Shown in pieces: positions 21,320 through 30,176 of a stretch of 64,000 nt of DNA. Source of the DNA: Staphylococcus sp. M0911 (lineage in GTDB: Bacteria; Bacillota; Bacilli; Staphylococcales; Staphylococcaceae). A model generated the notes under the pieces. The model ran no database searches. It saw nothing but the letters and a program-made list of their open reading frames with translations, and was not told the origin of the DNA. The translations under genes were made by a program, and so were the position numbers. Each line of letters begins with the position of its first letter. Positions within the stretch are counted from its first letter, which is position 1. Location: contig NZ_CP022881.1 in NCBI RefSeq assembly GCF_003491325.1, forward strand, positions 1,116,001-1,180,000. The letters run 5' to 3'.

Positions 21320-23950
21320 GTGAATAAATTAGTATTAATTGATGGTAATAGTTTAAGCTTTAAAGCTTTCTATGCTTTACCATTACTTTCAAATAAGGCA
21401 GGCATACATACTAATGCAGTATATGGCTTTGCGATGTTACTAGAGAAAATTCTTAAAGAAGAACAACCTAATCACTTTTTAGTGGCGTTTGATGCAGGTA
21501 AAACAACTTTCAGACATTCTAAATATAGTGAATATAAAGGTGGTAGACAAAAAACTCCACCTGAGTTAAGTGAACAATTCCCATATATTCGTCAATTATT
21601 AGATGCATATCACATAAAAAGATATGAATTAGAGAATTATGAAGCAGATGATATTATTGGTACTTTGAGTAATGAAGCGGACAAAGCTGGGTTTGAAACT
21701 ATCATAATTACTGGCGATAGAGATTTAACGCAGCTTGCTACTGATCATGTCACAATTTACTATACTAAAAAAGGTGTAACAGATGTCGATCATTATACAC
21801 CAGACTTTATCGCTGAAAAATATAACGGATTAACACCAAATCAAATTATTGATATGAAAGGGTTAATGGGCGATACTTCAGATAATATACCGGGCGTAGC
21901 TGGCGTAGGCGAAAAAACAGCAATTAAATTACTAAATCAATTCAATACTGTAGAAGGCGTTTATGACAATATAAATAGTGTTTCAGGTAAAAAACTTAAA
22001 GAAAAACTTGAAAATAGTAAAGATGATGCTTTAATGAGTAAAGATTTAGCTACCATTAATGTTGAAAGCCCAATCGAAGTTAATTTAGAAGATACTAAAA
22101 TGGAAGCAGACATTGATGAAACTGAAAAAATTGAGCTCTTTAAAAAATTAGAATTTAACCAACTTTTAGCAGAAATAGATTCATTTGAAGCAACTCAAGA
22201 ACAAAAAGATAAAGTCTTTGAGATTGAGTCAGATTTTGACCATATTAATTTTAATGATTTAGATGAGGCGACCATTCATTTTGAGCTAGAAGATAGTAAT
22301 TATTTAAAAGATAATATATTAAAATTTGGACTTTATACTGGAGAACATCATGTTGTTATCAATGCAGATGAAATTAAACAATTTTCAGATTTAGTCAATT
22401 GGTTAGAAAATCCAAATACAGCAAAAACTGTTTATGATGCTAAGAAAACTTATGTTGTTGCTCATAGACTAGATATCGATATTCAAAACATTCAGTTTGA
22501 TGTCATGTTGTCTAGATATATTATCGATCCATCAAGAACCATTGACGATGTGAATTCAGTTGTTTCTTTATATGGACAACATTATGTGCAGGATAACGTG
22601 GCTATTTATGGTAAGGGCAAAAAGCATCATATTCCAGAAGACGATATTTTAAATAAACATGTAGCCTCAATCATTGAAGCGGTAAGTGCATCGAAATCAG
22701 AAATGCAAAATCAACTAAAAGAATATAATCAAGAATCTCTATTAGCAGATTTAGAACTACCATTAGCCGAAATATTAAGCGAGATGGAAGAAATTGGAAT
22801 CTATACAGATGTAAATGATTTACAACAGATGGAGAAAGAGATTCAAGAAAAGCTAGATGTTTTAATTAAAAATATTCATGAAGCTGCGGGTGAAGAATTT
22901 AACATTAATTCACCTAAACAACTTGGCGTGGTATTATTTGAAACACTAGAATTACCAGTGATTAAAAAAACTAAAACAGGCTACTCTACTGCTGTTGATG
23001 TATTGGAACAATTACAAGGTCAACACCCAATTATTGATTATATTTTAGAATATCGTCAATTATCAAAATTACAATCTACGTATGTAGAAGGATTACAAAA
23101 AGTGATTAGTGAAGATAATCGCATTCATACACGTTTTAATCAAACATTAGCTCAAACTGGGCGATTGTCAAGTGTGGATCCTAATTTACAAAATATACCT
23201 ATTCGTTTAGAAGAAGGTAGGAAAATTAGAAAAGCATTTAAACCGACATCTACAGATAGTGTTATTTTAAGTGCCGATTATTCTCAAATTGAATTAAGGG
23301 TTTTAGCACATATTACACAAGATGAAAGTATGAAAGAAGCATTCATAAATGGTCATGATATTCATACAGCGACTGCAATGAAGGTTTTCGATGTGGAAGC
23401 GGATGAAGTTGATAGTTTAATGCGTAGACAAGCGAAAGCCGTTAACTTTGGAATTGTGTATGGCATAAGTGATTATGGATTAAGCCAAAGTTTAGGAATT
23501 ACACGTAAAAAGGCGAAAGCATTTATTGATGATTATTTAGATAGTTTTCCAGGAGTCAAACAATATATGTCAGATATTGTGAAAGATGCTAAAGCTCAAG
23601 GTTTTGTAGAAACATTATTACATCGTCGTAGATATATTCCAGATATTACAAGTCGTAATTTTAATTTAAGAAGTTTTGCAGAAAGAACAGCAATGAATAC
23701 GCCAATTCAAGGCAGTGCGGCAGATATTATCAAATTGGCTATGGTGCAATTCAATAAAGAAGTACAACATACTAAATATCACGCGAAACTATTATTGCAA
23801 GTTCATGACGAATTAATCTTTGAAGTACCAAAAGATGAAGTAGAATCATTCAGTCAGTTTGTAGAAGACATTATGGAGTCTGCACTAGAATTAGATGTGC
23901 CACTAAAAGTTGACTCAAGTTACGGTGCGACATGGTATGATGCAAAATAA
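21320..23950 (+). CDS. polA: DNA polymerase I
   Basis: This 876-residue repair and Okazaki-fragment polymerase has an N-terminal 5'-3' exonuclease (residues 1-~290; LIDGNSLSFKAFYA, YEADDIIGTL, TGDRDLTQL, GDTSDNIPGV). A middle 3'-5' exonuclease-like domain (~315-465) seems to lack the catalytic acidic set and so proofreading, as in Bacillus enzymes. The polymerase domain shows motif A (SADYSQIELRVLAHI), the O-helix (RRQAKAVNFGIVYG) and motif C (QVHDELIFEVP). The GTG at 21320 is the start because GGAGG lies 8 bases upstream. It reads MNKLVLIDGN and gives the family length. mutM follows after 14 bases. Confidence 0.96.
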   Translation: MNKLVLIDGNSLSFKAFYALPLLSNKAGIHTNAVYGFAMLLEKILKEEQPNHFLVAFDAGKTTFRHSKYSEYKGGRQKTPPELSEQFPYIRQLLDAYHIKRYELENYEADDIIGTLSNEADKAGFETIIITGDRDLTQLATDHVTIYYTKKGVTDVDHYTPDFIAEKYNGLTPNQIIDMKGLMGDTSDNIPGVAGVGEKTAIKLLNQFNTVEGVYDNINSVSGKKLKEKLENSKDDALMSKDLATINVESPIEVNLEDTKMEADIDETEKIELFKKLEFNQLLAEIDSFEATQEQKDKVFEIESDFDHINFNDLDEATIHFELEDSNYLKDNILKFGLYTGEHHVVINADEIKQFSDLVNWLENPNTAKTVYDAKKTYVVAHRLDIDIQNIQFDVMLSRYIIDPSRTIDDVNSVVSLYGQHYVQDNVAIYGKGKKHHIPEDDILNKHVASIIEAVSASKSEMQNQLKEYNQESLLADLELPLAEILSEMEEIGIYTDVNDLQQMEKEIQEKLDVLIKNIHEAAGEEFNINSPKQLGVVLFETLELPVIKKTKTGYSTAVDVLEQLQGQHPIIDYILEYRQLSKLQSTYVEGLQKVISEDNRIHTRFNQTLAQTGRLSSVDPNLQNIPIRLEEGRKIRKAFKPTSTDSVILSADYSQIELRVLAHITQDESMKEAFINGHDIHTATAMKVFDVEADEVDSLMRRQAKAVNFGIVYGISDYGLSQSLGITRKKAKAFIDDYLDSFPGVKQYMSDIVKDAKAQGFVETLLHRRRYIPDITSRNFNLRSFAERTAMNTPIQGSAADIIKLAMVQFNKEVQHTKYHAKLLLQVHDELIFEVPKDEVESFSQFVEDIMESALELDVPLKVDSSYGATWYDAK

Positions 23951-23964
23951 AGGAAGGTTTGAAT

Positions 23965-24837
23965 ATGCCAGAACTACCAGAAGTAGAACATGTTAAACGT
24001 GGGATTGAGCCGTATGCCATAAATACTACGATAAATAAAATTACTTTTTCAGAAAATGTAAAAAAAGGTAAAGAAGATAATAGAGAGACGATTATCAAAG
24101 GAATGACGCTTGATAGTTTTCAACGTTTAACAGAAGGTTATACAATTACCAAAATTGAGCGTAGAAGTAAATATATTGTATTTTATATTAATCGGGATTC
24201 AGAACAACGTATTTTGATTAGTCATTTAGGTATGGCTGGTGGATTTTTCGTTGTTGATCATTTAGAACAAATTGCTGTACCTAATTATCGTAAACATTGG
24301 CAAGTTATTTTTGAATTAGACAATGGTAAAAAATTAATCTATTCAGATATTCGTCGCTTTGGAGAAATTAGAAATGTGAGTAGCTTCGATGCATATCCTT
24401 CATTTTTAAGTATAGCTCCTGAACCATTTGACGAAGATGCAATGCAACATTTTTTAGATATTACCAATAAAAAGAATTATGCTAAAAAACCGATTAAACA
24501 AGTGATTTTAGATCATAAAGTTATATCTGGTTGCGGAAATATTTATGCGTGTGAAGCTCTATTTAGAGCGGGCATTTTACCCAGTCGACTAACGCAAGAT
24601 TTAACGCAACAAGAAAAAGAAATGGTATTTTATCATGTTCGATCTGTATTAAATGAGGGTATAAAATATGGAGGAACAAGCATTTCCGATTATCGTCATG
24701 CCGATGGTAAAACAGGGGAAATGCAGTTACATCTGAATGTTTATAAACAAAAATATTGCAAGGTATGTGGGCACTCAATTGAAACGAAAGTCATCGCATC
24801 TAGAAATAGTCACTATTGCCCGACTTGTCAGAAATAA
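23965..24837 (+). CDS. mutM: Formamidopyrimidine-DNA glycosylase (Fpg)
   Basis: This 290-residue base-excision repair enzyme removes 8-oxoguanine and formamidopyrimidines and cleaves the abasic site. The mature N-terminus must be Pro2-Glu3; the ATG at 23965 gives MPELPEVEHVKRG exactly. An upstream in-frame TTG would block the catalytic proline and is rejected. The conserved HLGMAGGF lies at ~83, and the helix-two-turn-helix has SGCGNIYACEALF (~176). The C-terminal zinc finger is C-X2-C-X16-C-X2-C (YCKVCG to HYCPTCQK). It lies 14 bases after polA and 15 before coaE, so polA-mutM-coaE looks like one operon. Confidence 0.95.
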   Translation: MPELPEVEHVKRGIEPYAINTTINKITFSENVKKGKEDNRETIIKGMTLDSFQRLTEGYTITKIERRSKYIVFYINRDSEQRILISHLGMAGGFFVVDHLEQIAVPNYRKHWQVIFELDNGKKLIYSDIRRFGEIRNVSSFDAYPSFLSIAPEPFDEDAMQHFLDITNKKNYAKKPIKQVILDHKVISGCGNIYACEALFRAGILPSRLTQDLTQQEKEMVFYHVRSVLNEGIKYGGTSISDYRHADGKTGEMQLHLNVYKQKYCKVCGHSIETKVIASRNSHYCPTCQK

Positions 24838-24852
24838 AGGAAGCGTGAAAAT

Positions 24853-25455
24853 ATGTCAAAAGTAATAGGACTTACTGGTGGTATCGCATCAGGTAAATCA
24901 ACTGTATCTGAATTGTTAACAGCGTTTGGATTTAAAGTAGTAGATGCGGACACAGCTGCAAGAGAAGCAGTTGCTAAAGGAACACCAGGTATAGCGAAGG
25001 TAAAAGAAGTTTTTGGCGAAGAAGCTATTGATGAAAATGGCGAGATGGACAGAAAATATATGGGTGAATTAGTATTTAATAATCCAGGCGAACGTATTAA
25101 GTTAAATGAAATTGTTCATCCTAAAGTTAGAGAAATAATGGAAGAAAAGAAGCAACAATTTTTAAATGAAGGCCATAACGTAATTATGGATATACCACTT
25201 TTATTTGAAAATGAATTGCAAGATACCGTAGATGAAGTATGGCTTGTTTACACATCTGAAAGTATTCAAATTGATCGTTTAATGGAAAGAAATGATTTAA
25301 CTCAAGAAGAAGCAAAAGCAAGAGTATATAGCCAAATATCTATTGATAAGAAAAGTAGAATGGCTGACCACGTGATTGATAATCTTGGGGATAAACTGGA
25401 ACTAAAGCAAAATTTAGAAAAGTTACTTAGTGAAAAAGGTTATATTGAGAAATAA
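24853..25455 (+). CDS. coaE: Dephospho-CoA kinase
   Basis: This 200-residue P-loop kinase catalyses the last step of coenzyme A synthesis, phosphorylating the ribose 3'-OH of dephospho-CoA. The P-loop is GGIASGKS at residues 9-16. [12 protein letters not shown] (~34), IVHPKVRE (~87) and DIPLLFEN (~114) are family motifs. AAAGGAAG precedes the ATG. It is the last gene of polA-mutM-coaE and is followed by a clear terminator. Confidence 0.95.
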   Translation: MSKVIGLTGGIASGKSTVSELLTAFGFKVVDADTAAREAVAKGTPGIAKVKEVFGEEAIDENGEMDRKYMGELVFNNPGERIKLNEIVHPKVREIMEEKKQQFLNEGHNVIMDIPLLFENELQDTVDEVWLVYTSESIQIDRLMERNDLTQEEAKARVYSQISIDKKSRMADHVIDNLGDKLELKQNLEKLLSEKGYIEK

Positions 25456-25478
25456 TTCAAATAGTAACTATTTATTAA

Positions 25479-25513
25479 GCCTGAGACATTTAAAAATGAC
25501 TCAGGTTTTTTTA
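25479..25513 (+). terminator. Terminator after polA-mutM-coaE
   Basis: CCTGAG-A-CATTT pairs with AAATG-A-CTCAGG (25480-25505, one internal A/A mismatch), followed by TTTTTTTA. Confidence 0.88.
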
Positions 25514-25554
25514 TATGATTACTGAGTAACTATAGAATCTTTTATATTTATAGC

Positions 25555-25592
25555 GTTATTAGATGATATTGAATTCGATATCATTTAATAAC
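25555..25592. repeat. 38-nt near-perfect palindrome centred on GAATTC
   Basis: A 19-bp self-complementary arm has only two G.T pairs and no loop. It lies between the coaE terminator and the gapB promoter and lacks a T-run on either side, so it is not a standard terminator. Its function is unknown. Confidence 0.6.
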
Positions 25593-25635
25593 TAAATCTT
25601 ATTATGATTGATTATAATTTGCGTTTGTAAAGTTT

Positions 25636-25650
25636 TGATAAACGCTTTCA
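25636..25650 (-). promoter_or_regulatory. Imperfect cre-like site before gapB
   Basis: Read on the minus strand, TGAAAGCGTTTATCA resembles a cre site (TGAAARCG half) but has one extra base in the second half. Confidence 0.25.
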
Positions 25651-25662
25651 AAAATAATTTAT

Positions 25663-25694
25663 TATGTTATACTAATGCCATAAAGTATAACATA
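25663..25694 (+). promoter_or_regulatory. Probable CcpN-type operator overlapping the gapB -10 box
   Basis: TATGTTATACT (25663-25673) and its exact reverse complement (25684-25694) are separated by 10 bases. Each arm fits the B. subtilis CcpN consensus TRTGHYATAYW at all positions, as I recall it. The TATACT within the left arm (25668-25673) is the likely gapB -10 box, so a bound repressor would block the promoter. Confidence 0.65.
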
Positions 25695-25721
25695 TAAATA
25701 AATGGTCAAGGGGTGCTTTAA

Positions 25722-26747
25722 ATGACAACGAATATAGCAATTAACGGTATGGGTAGAATAGGTAGAATGGTATTAAGAATTGCTTTAAAAAATGAAAACT
25801 TAAGCGTAAAAGCAATTAATGCAAGTTACCCTCCAGAAACAATTGCACATCTTATCAATTATGATACAACTCATGGTAAGTTCGACGAAAAAGTAGAAGC
25901 TACTGAAAATGGCATTCGTTATAAAAATCAAGATATCAAATTAGTTTCAGATAGAAATCCAGAAAACTTACCTTGGAAAGAACTTGATATAGATGTTGTC
26001 ATCGAAGCAACTGGTAAATTCAATCATGGTGATAAAGCTATTGCACATATTAATGCTGGTGCAAAAAAAGTATTATTAACAGGTCCATCTAAAGGTGGTC
26101 ATGTTCAAATGATTGTGAAAGGTGTCAATGATGAAAAGCTAGATGTTAATGAATACGATATTTTCAGTAATGCATCATGCACAACTAACTGTATTGGGCC
26201 GGTTGCTAAAGTATTAAATGATGAATTTGGTATTGTGAATGGTCTGATGACTACAGTACACGCAATTACTAATGACCAAAAGAATATTGACAACCCACAT
26301 AAAGATTTACGTAGAGCGCGTTCATGTAATGAAAGTATAATTCCGACATCTACAGGCGCTGCGAAAGCATTAAAAGAGGTACTACCTGAAGTAGAAGGTA
26401 AATTACATGGAATGGCACTAAGAGTACCAACTAAGAATGTTTCACTTGTAGATTTAGTTGTAGATTTAGAACAAAATGTAACAGTAGAACAAATTAATGA
26501 TGCATTCAAAAATGCAAATTTAGATGGTGTATTGGATGTAGAAAGCGAACCACTTGTTTCAGTAGATTTTAATACAAATCCAAATTCTGCAGTAATTGAT
26601 GCACAATCTACAATGGTTATGGGTGATAAAAAAGTTAAAGTTATCGCTTGGTATGATAATGAATGGGGATATTCAAACAGAGTTGTTGAAGTAGCAGAAC
26701 AAATTGGTAAATTGATAGAATCTCATAAAGCAGTAGAAGCTGTATAA
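25722..26747 (+). CDS. gapB: Glyceraldehyde-3-phosphate dehydrogenase, gluconeogenic type
   Basis: This 341-residue GAPDH has the N-terminal Rossmann motif INGMGRIGRMVLR and the active-site block SNASCTTNCIGP with nucleophile Cys153. Its His partner is near HAITNDQKNID, and IIPTSTGAAKAL follows. The slightly longer length, NINGMGR variant and locus (downstream of coaE, before nrdR) fit GapB, the NADP-preferring gluconeogenic enzyme, rather than glycolytic GapA; cofactor preference is inferred. The start follows AAGGGGTG. The gene is monocistronic, with a likely CcpN-type operator at its promoter and a strong terminator. Confidence 0.92.
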   Translation: MTTNIAINGMGRIGRMVLRIALKNENLSVKAINASYPPETIAHLINYDTTHGKFDEKVEATENGIRYKNQDIKLVSDRNPENLPWKELDIDVVIEATGKFNHGDKAIAHINAGAKKVLLTGPSKGGHVQMIVKGVNDEKLDVNEYDIFSNASCTTNCIGPVAKVLNDEFGIVNGLMTTVHAITNDQKNIDNPHKDLRRARSCNESIIPTSTGAAKALKEVLPEVEGKLHGMALRVPTKNVSLVDLVVDLEQNVTVEQINDAFKNANLDGVLDVESEPLVSVDFNTNPNSAVIDAQSTMVMGDKKVKVIAWYDNEWGYSNRVVEVAEQIGKLIESHKAVEAV

Positions 26748-26763
26748 AAATCATTTTTTAGCG

Positions 26764-26812
26764 ACTGCCAATGTAACTTTTAATGCTAAAGGTTACATTG
26801 GCAGTTTTTTTG
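26764..26812 (+). terminator. Terminator after gapB
   Basis: A perfect 14-bp stem (26764-26777 with 26792-26805) is followed by TTTTTTTG. Confidence 0.93.
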
Positions 26813-26994
26813 TTCTTATAAAGTGGGGGTATCAAATTTATCATAAATTAAATAGAGAAAAATTTATATTTAACATCATTTTTGAAAATGTCACATTTTT
26901 TATTTAGGTTGTTATATTTAATGATATAAAATAGTTTACACTTTTAGTCATATAATTTAAAAGGTGCTTTCTTTTGTAACGTGCGAATTTATAG

Positions 26995-27000
26995 TATAAT
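26995..27000 (+). promoter_or_regulatory. Candidate nrdR-dnaB-dnaI -10 box
   Basis: TATAAT lies 33 bases before nrdR. The -35 region is weak (TTGTAA at a 15-base spacing). Confidence 0.4.
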
Positions 27001-27033
27001 TGAGCATAATCTAAATAGAAAAGGGTGACAATC

Positions 27034-27504
27034 ATGAAATGCCCAAAATGTAATTCAACGCATTCGAGAGTAGTAGATTCACGTCATGCAGAAGATGCAA
27101 ACGCGATTCGTCGAAGAAGAGAATGTGAAAATTGTGGTACAAGATTTACAACATTTGAACATATTGAAGTGAGTCCATTAATAGTAGTGAAGAAAGATGG
27201 AACGAGAGAACAATTTTTAAGAGAAAAAATCTTGAATGGATTAGTTAGGTCATGTGAAAAACGTCCAGTGAGATACCAACAACTAGAAGATATAACAAAT
27301 AAAGTGGAGTGGCAATTAAGAGATGAGGGTCATACTGAGATTTCATCTAGAGAAATCGGAGAACATGTAATGAACTTATTAATGCATGTTGATCAAGTTT
27401 CTTATGTTCGCTTTGCTTCTGTATATAAAGAGTTTAAAGATATTGATCAACTATTGGCCTCAATGCAAGGTATTCTTAATGATAATAAACGGAGTGATTT
27501 ATAA
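27034..27504 (+). CDS. nrdR: Transcriptional repressor NrdR
   Basis: This 156-residue repressor of ribonucleotide reductase genes has an N-terminal zinc ribbon ([17 protein letters not shown] and [15 protein letters not shown]2-C...C-X2-C, residues 3-34). The ATP-cone domain (~49-139; [17 protein letters not shown]) senses ATP or dATP. The ATG at 27034 is chosen over an in-frame GTG three codons earlier because AAAGGGTG is correctly placed and the zinc ribbon then starts at residue 3. dnaB starts directly after its stop, so nrdR heads a replication operon (nrdR-dnaB-dnaI). Confidence 0.95.
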   Translation: MKCPKCNSTHSRVVDSRHAEDANAIRRRRECENCGTRFTTFEHIEVSPLIVVKKDGTREQFLREKILNGLVRSCEKRPVRYQQLEDITNKVEWQLRDEGHTEISSREIGEHVMNLLMHVDQVSYVRFASVYKEFKDIDQLLASMQGILNDNKRSDL

Positions 27505-28887
27505 ATGGGGTTAAATTCCTTTGAATTAGGGTTAAGACCACAAGATAGTTTTGAAGTGATACAAGATTTTTATTTAAACTCACAACATCTTGAAATATTA
27601 AACCGTCTGTTTACACCTTTAATTGGACCTCAAGCAATTGGTTTATATCATTTTATGCATCAATTTTCCAATGATATTGAACAACCATTAACCCATTATG
27701 TCATTATGAATGAACTTAAAGAAAATTTAATCGACTTTAGAAATCAAATGGATTTGTTAGAAGCAATTGGTTTAATGAAATCATTTGTTAAACATGATGA
27801 GCAACAAACACATTTTATATATCAATTGATTCAGCCGCCGTCAGCATCCCAATTTTTCAATGACCCTATGTTATCTGTATTTTTATATAGTGAAGTTGAT
27901 AAAAAAAGATACCAAGTACTAAAGAAACATTTTGAACAAACTTTTAGAGATTTAACGCAGTATCAACAAACAACGAGAAAGTTTACAGATGTCTTTAAAG
28001 TACCCAATAGAATATTAGATATCGACACACAAGATATACCTAAAGCGAGTGAGTATCAAGGACTTGATTTGTCTAATGAATCTTTTGATTTTGATATGTT
28101 GAAACAGATGTTACATAACCACTTCATTTCAAATGAAATCGTGACAAAAGACGCTAAAAGTCTTATTATTCAACTTGCAACTTTATATGGTTTAACGGCT
28201 GACGCGATGAAACATATTATATTGAATTCAATTACTAGTGCTCAACAATTATCTTTTGAAGAGATGCGTAAACAAGCGCGTTCATATTATTTAATAGAAC
28301 ATGAAAACCAATTACCTAAATTAGAATTGAATAAAAGCATTAAACAAAGTGAAAATTCGAACCAATCTAATGAAATCCCTAATCCTGAAAATGATACGGA
28401 ACAATGGCTTCAATTGTTAGAACAGACGAGTCCAATTGATATGTTAGCCTCATGGTCTGAATCAGAACCAACATTGTCTCAAAAGAATATGATTGAAGAA
28501 TTAATTCATAGAGAAAAAATGAACTTTGGAGTTATTAACATCTTATTACAATTTGTTATGCTCAAAGAAGATATGAAATTACCAAAATCATATATTTTTG
28601 AAATTGCTTCGAATTGGAAGAAGAAAGGGATTACTACGGCTAAACAAGCTTATGAATATGCCTTGAAAGTTAATCAACCTAAACCATCTTATGAGAATAA
28701 ATCGCAACCTTATCAAGGTTATAATCGTAAAAGTAAATTGGTTTCTAGAGAGAAAACACCTAAATGGTTAGAAGAAAGAGATAATCCGAATGCTACAGAA
28801 CTTTCAAAAGATGAAAAGGATGAACAATTTGAAAAGGATAGACAAGCATTCTTAGAACAATTAAATAAAGATTGGGAGGAGGATTAG
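27505..28887 (+). CDS. dnaB: Replication initiation and membrane attachment protein DnaB (Firmicute type)
   Basis: This 460-residue helicase co-loader of Gram-positives is not homologous to E. coli DnaB helicase. The N-terminal winged-helix region (~1-150; FTPLIGPQAIGLYHFM) and a C-terminal DnaD-like domain (~300-400; IEELIHREKMNFGVINILLQ) are visible. A charged tail ends NKDWEED. It acts with DnaD and DnaI at oriC and at PriA-dependent restart sites to load the replicative helicase. The ATG follows the nrdR stop without a gap, with CGGAGTG inside nrdR as ribosome site. dnaI follows without a gap. Confidence 0.9.
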   Translation: MGLNSFELGLRPQDSFEVIQDFYLNSQHLEILNRLFTPLIGPQAIGLYHFMHQFSNDIEQPLTHYVIMNELKENLIDFRNQMDLLEAIGLMKSFVKHDEQQTHFIYQLIQPPSASQFFNDPMLSVFLYSEVDKKRYQVLKKHFEQTFRDLTQYQQTTRKFTDVFKVPNRILDIDTQDIPKASEYQGLDLSNESFDFDMLKQMLHNHFISNEIVTKDAKSLIIQLATLYGLTADAMKHIILNSITSAQQLSFEEMRKQARSYYLIEHENQLPKLELNKSIKQSENSNQSNEIPNPENDTEQWLQLLEQTSPIDMLASWSESEPTLSQKNMIEELIHREKMNFGVINILLQFVMLKEDMKLPKSYIFEIASNWKKKGITTAKQAYEYALKVNQPKPSYENKSQPYQGYNRKSKLVSREKTPKWLEERDNPNATELSKDEKDEQFEKDRQAFLEQLNKDWEED

Positions 28888-29808
28888 ATGGAAAGCTTTA
28901 AGAATATTGTAGGTTCAAATAAAGATTTCGAAAAGAGAATTGCTAAAATACGTCAGCAAGTTGTTAATGATCCTGATGTTAAGCAATTTTTAAATGAACA
29001 TCAATCAGAATTAACTAATGCCATGATTGATGAAGATTTAAACGTTCTACAAGAATATAAAGATCAACAAAAGCACTATGATGGGCATCATTATAATGAA
29101 TGTCCTAATTTTGTTAAAGGCCATATACCAGAATTATATATCGAAAATGAACGTATTAAAATCCGCTATTTGCCATGCCCATGTAAAGTGAAATATGATG
29201 AAGAAAGACTTAATTCTCAATTGATTACATCACATCATATGCAGAGAGATACTTTAAATGCAAAGATTAAAGATATTTATACAACTGGACGTAATCGATT
29301 GGATATTGCAATGCAAGTTAATGATATATGCAAAAAGTTAATAAATGGTGAGAATGTCAAAGGGCTATATCTGTATGGACCTTTTGGCACTGGAAAGTCA
29401 TTTATTTTAGGTGCCATAGCAAATCAACTCAAAGCTAAAAAAGTGCCATCTACTATAGTTTATCTTCCCGAATACATTCGCACATTAAAAGGTGGTTTTA
29501 AGGACGGGAGTTACGAAAGAAAATTACAAAGAATTCGAGAAGCTAACATTTTAATGCTAGATGATATTGGTGCAGAAGAAGTAACGCCATGGGTTAGAGA
29601 TGAAGTTATTGGCCCATTATTGCATTATAGAATGGTTCATGAATTACCCACTTTCTTTACTTCTAATTTAAGTTATGATGAATTAGAACACCATTTATCA
29701 ATGACACGTGAGGGTGCAGAAAAAACGAAAGCAGCTCGAATTATTGAACGTATTAAGACGTTATCCACACCTTATTTCTTAAAAGGTGAAAACTTTAGAA
29801 ACAATTGA
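28888..29808 (+). CDS. dnaI: Primosomal helicase loader DnaI
   Basis: This 306-residue AAA+ ATPase loads the replicative helicase. The N-terminal domain carries the zinc-site residues (CPNFVKGHIPEL and CPCKVKYDEE, ~75-105), which mediate helicase binding. The AAA+ domain has Walker A GPFGTGKS (164-171), Walker B NILMLDDIGAE (~213) and sensor residues in FFTSNLSYDEL. The start follows GGGAGGAGG inside the end of dnaB. The thrS promoter -35 element overlaps its stop codon, so the two units are tightly packed. Confidence 0.93.
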   Translation: MESFKNIVGSNKDFEKRIAKIRQQVVNDPDVKQFLNEHQSELTNAMIDEDLNVLQEYKDQQKHYDGHHYNECPNFVKGHIPELYIENERIKIRYLPCPCKVKYDEERLNSQLITSHHMQRDTLNAKIKDIYTTGRNRLDIAMQVNDICKKLINGENVKGLYLYGPFGTGKSFILGAIANQLKAKKVPSTIVYLPEYIRTLKGGFKDGSYERKLQRIREANILMLDDIGAEEVTPWVRDEVIGPLLHYRMVHELPTFFTSNLSYDELEHHLSMTREGAEKTKAARIIERIKTLSTPYFLKGENFRNN

Positions 29809-29832
29809 TATTTTCATAAAATGTTGTATAAT
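29805..29832 (+). promoter_or_regulatory. thrS T-box promoter
   Basis: TTGATA (29805-29810), a 16-base spacer and TATAAT (29827-29832). The -35 box overlaps the dnaI stop codon. Confidence 0.7.
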
Positions 29833-29844
29833 AGAATCAAATCT

Positions 29845-30104
29845 AAATCGTTGAAACTGTTGAAGACATGATAATTTAATCACTGTTACACAGAAAGCCG
29901 TTGTTTGATGAGAATATGGCTAATAAATTAAATTATTACTACTTTAATGCATGGTATTTGTAATGAATACTCGGCTCAAGACCGTTATCTTATGTAGAGA
30001 AGACGTTAAAATTGCTCGTTTTTAATCGAGTATTGTTTTAACGCTTAACTAGGGTGGTACCACGACAATCTCGTCCCTGATTTAGGGATGGGATTTTTTT
30101 ATTT
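29845..30104 (+). ncRNA. T-box leader (tRNA-Thr sensing) of thrS
   Basis: The highly conserved T-box core AGGGTGGTACCACG lies at 30051-30064, followed by a 12-bp terminator stem (30067-30078 with 30083-30094) and a T-run. Stem I can be drawn with a base helix CGTTGAA/TTTAATG (29849-29855, 29943-29949) and an upper helix ATAATTTAAT/ATTAAATTAT (29871-29880, 29927-29936). This leaves the Thr codon ACT (29938-29940) in the specifier loop. Uncharged tRNA-Thr is expected to pair with the specifier and the TGG of the core to favour the antiterminator. The fold was made by eye. Confidence 0.92.
30067..30102 (+). terminator. Regulated terminator of the thrS T-box
   Basis: The stem 30067-30078/30083-30094 has two G.T pairs and is followed by TTTTTTTATTTT. 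Its 5' arm adjoins the T-box core, allowing the alternative antiterminator. Confidence 0.88.
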
Positions 30105-30176
30105 TCTCTATAGTTTTACATTGATTTATTTCAATAAGTCAACGATATGATTTTTTATAATTTAGGAGGTTATAGT

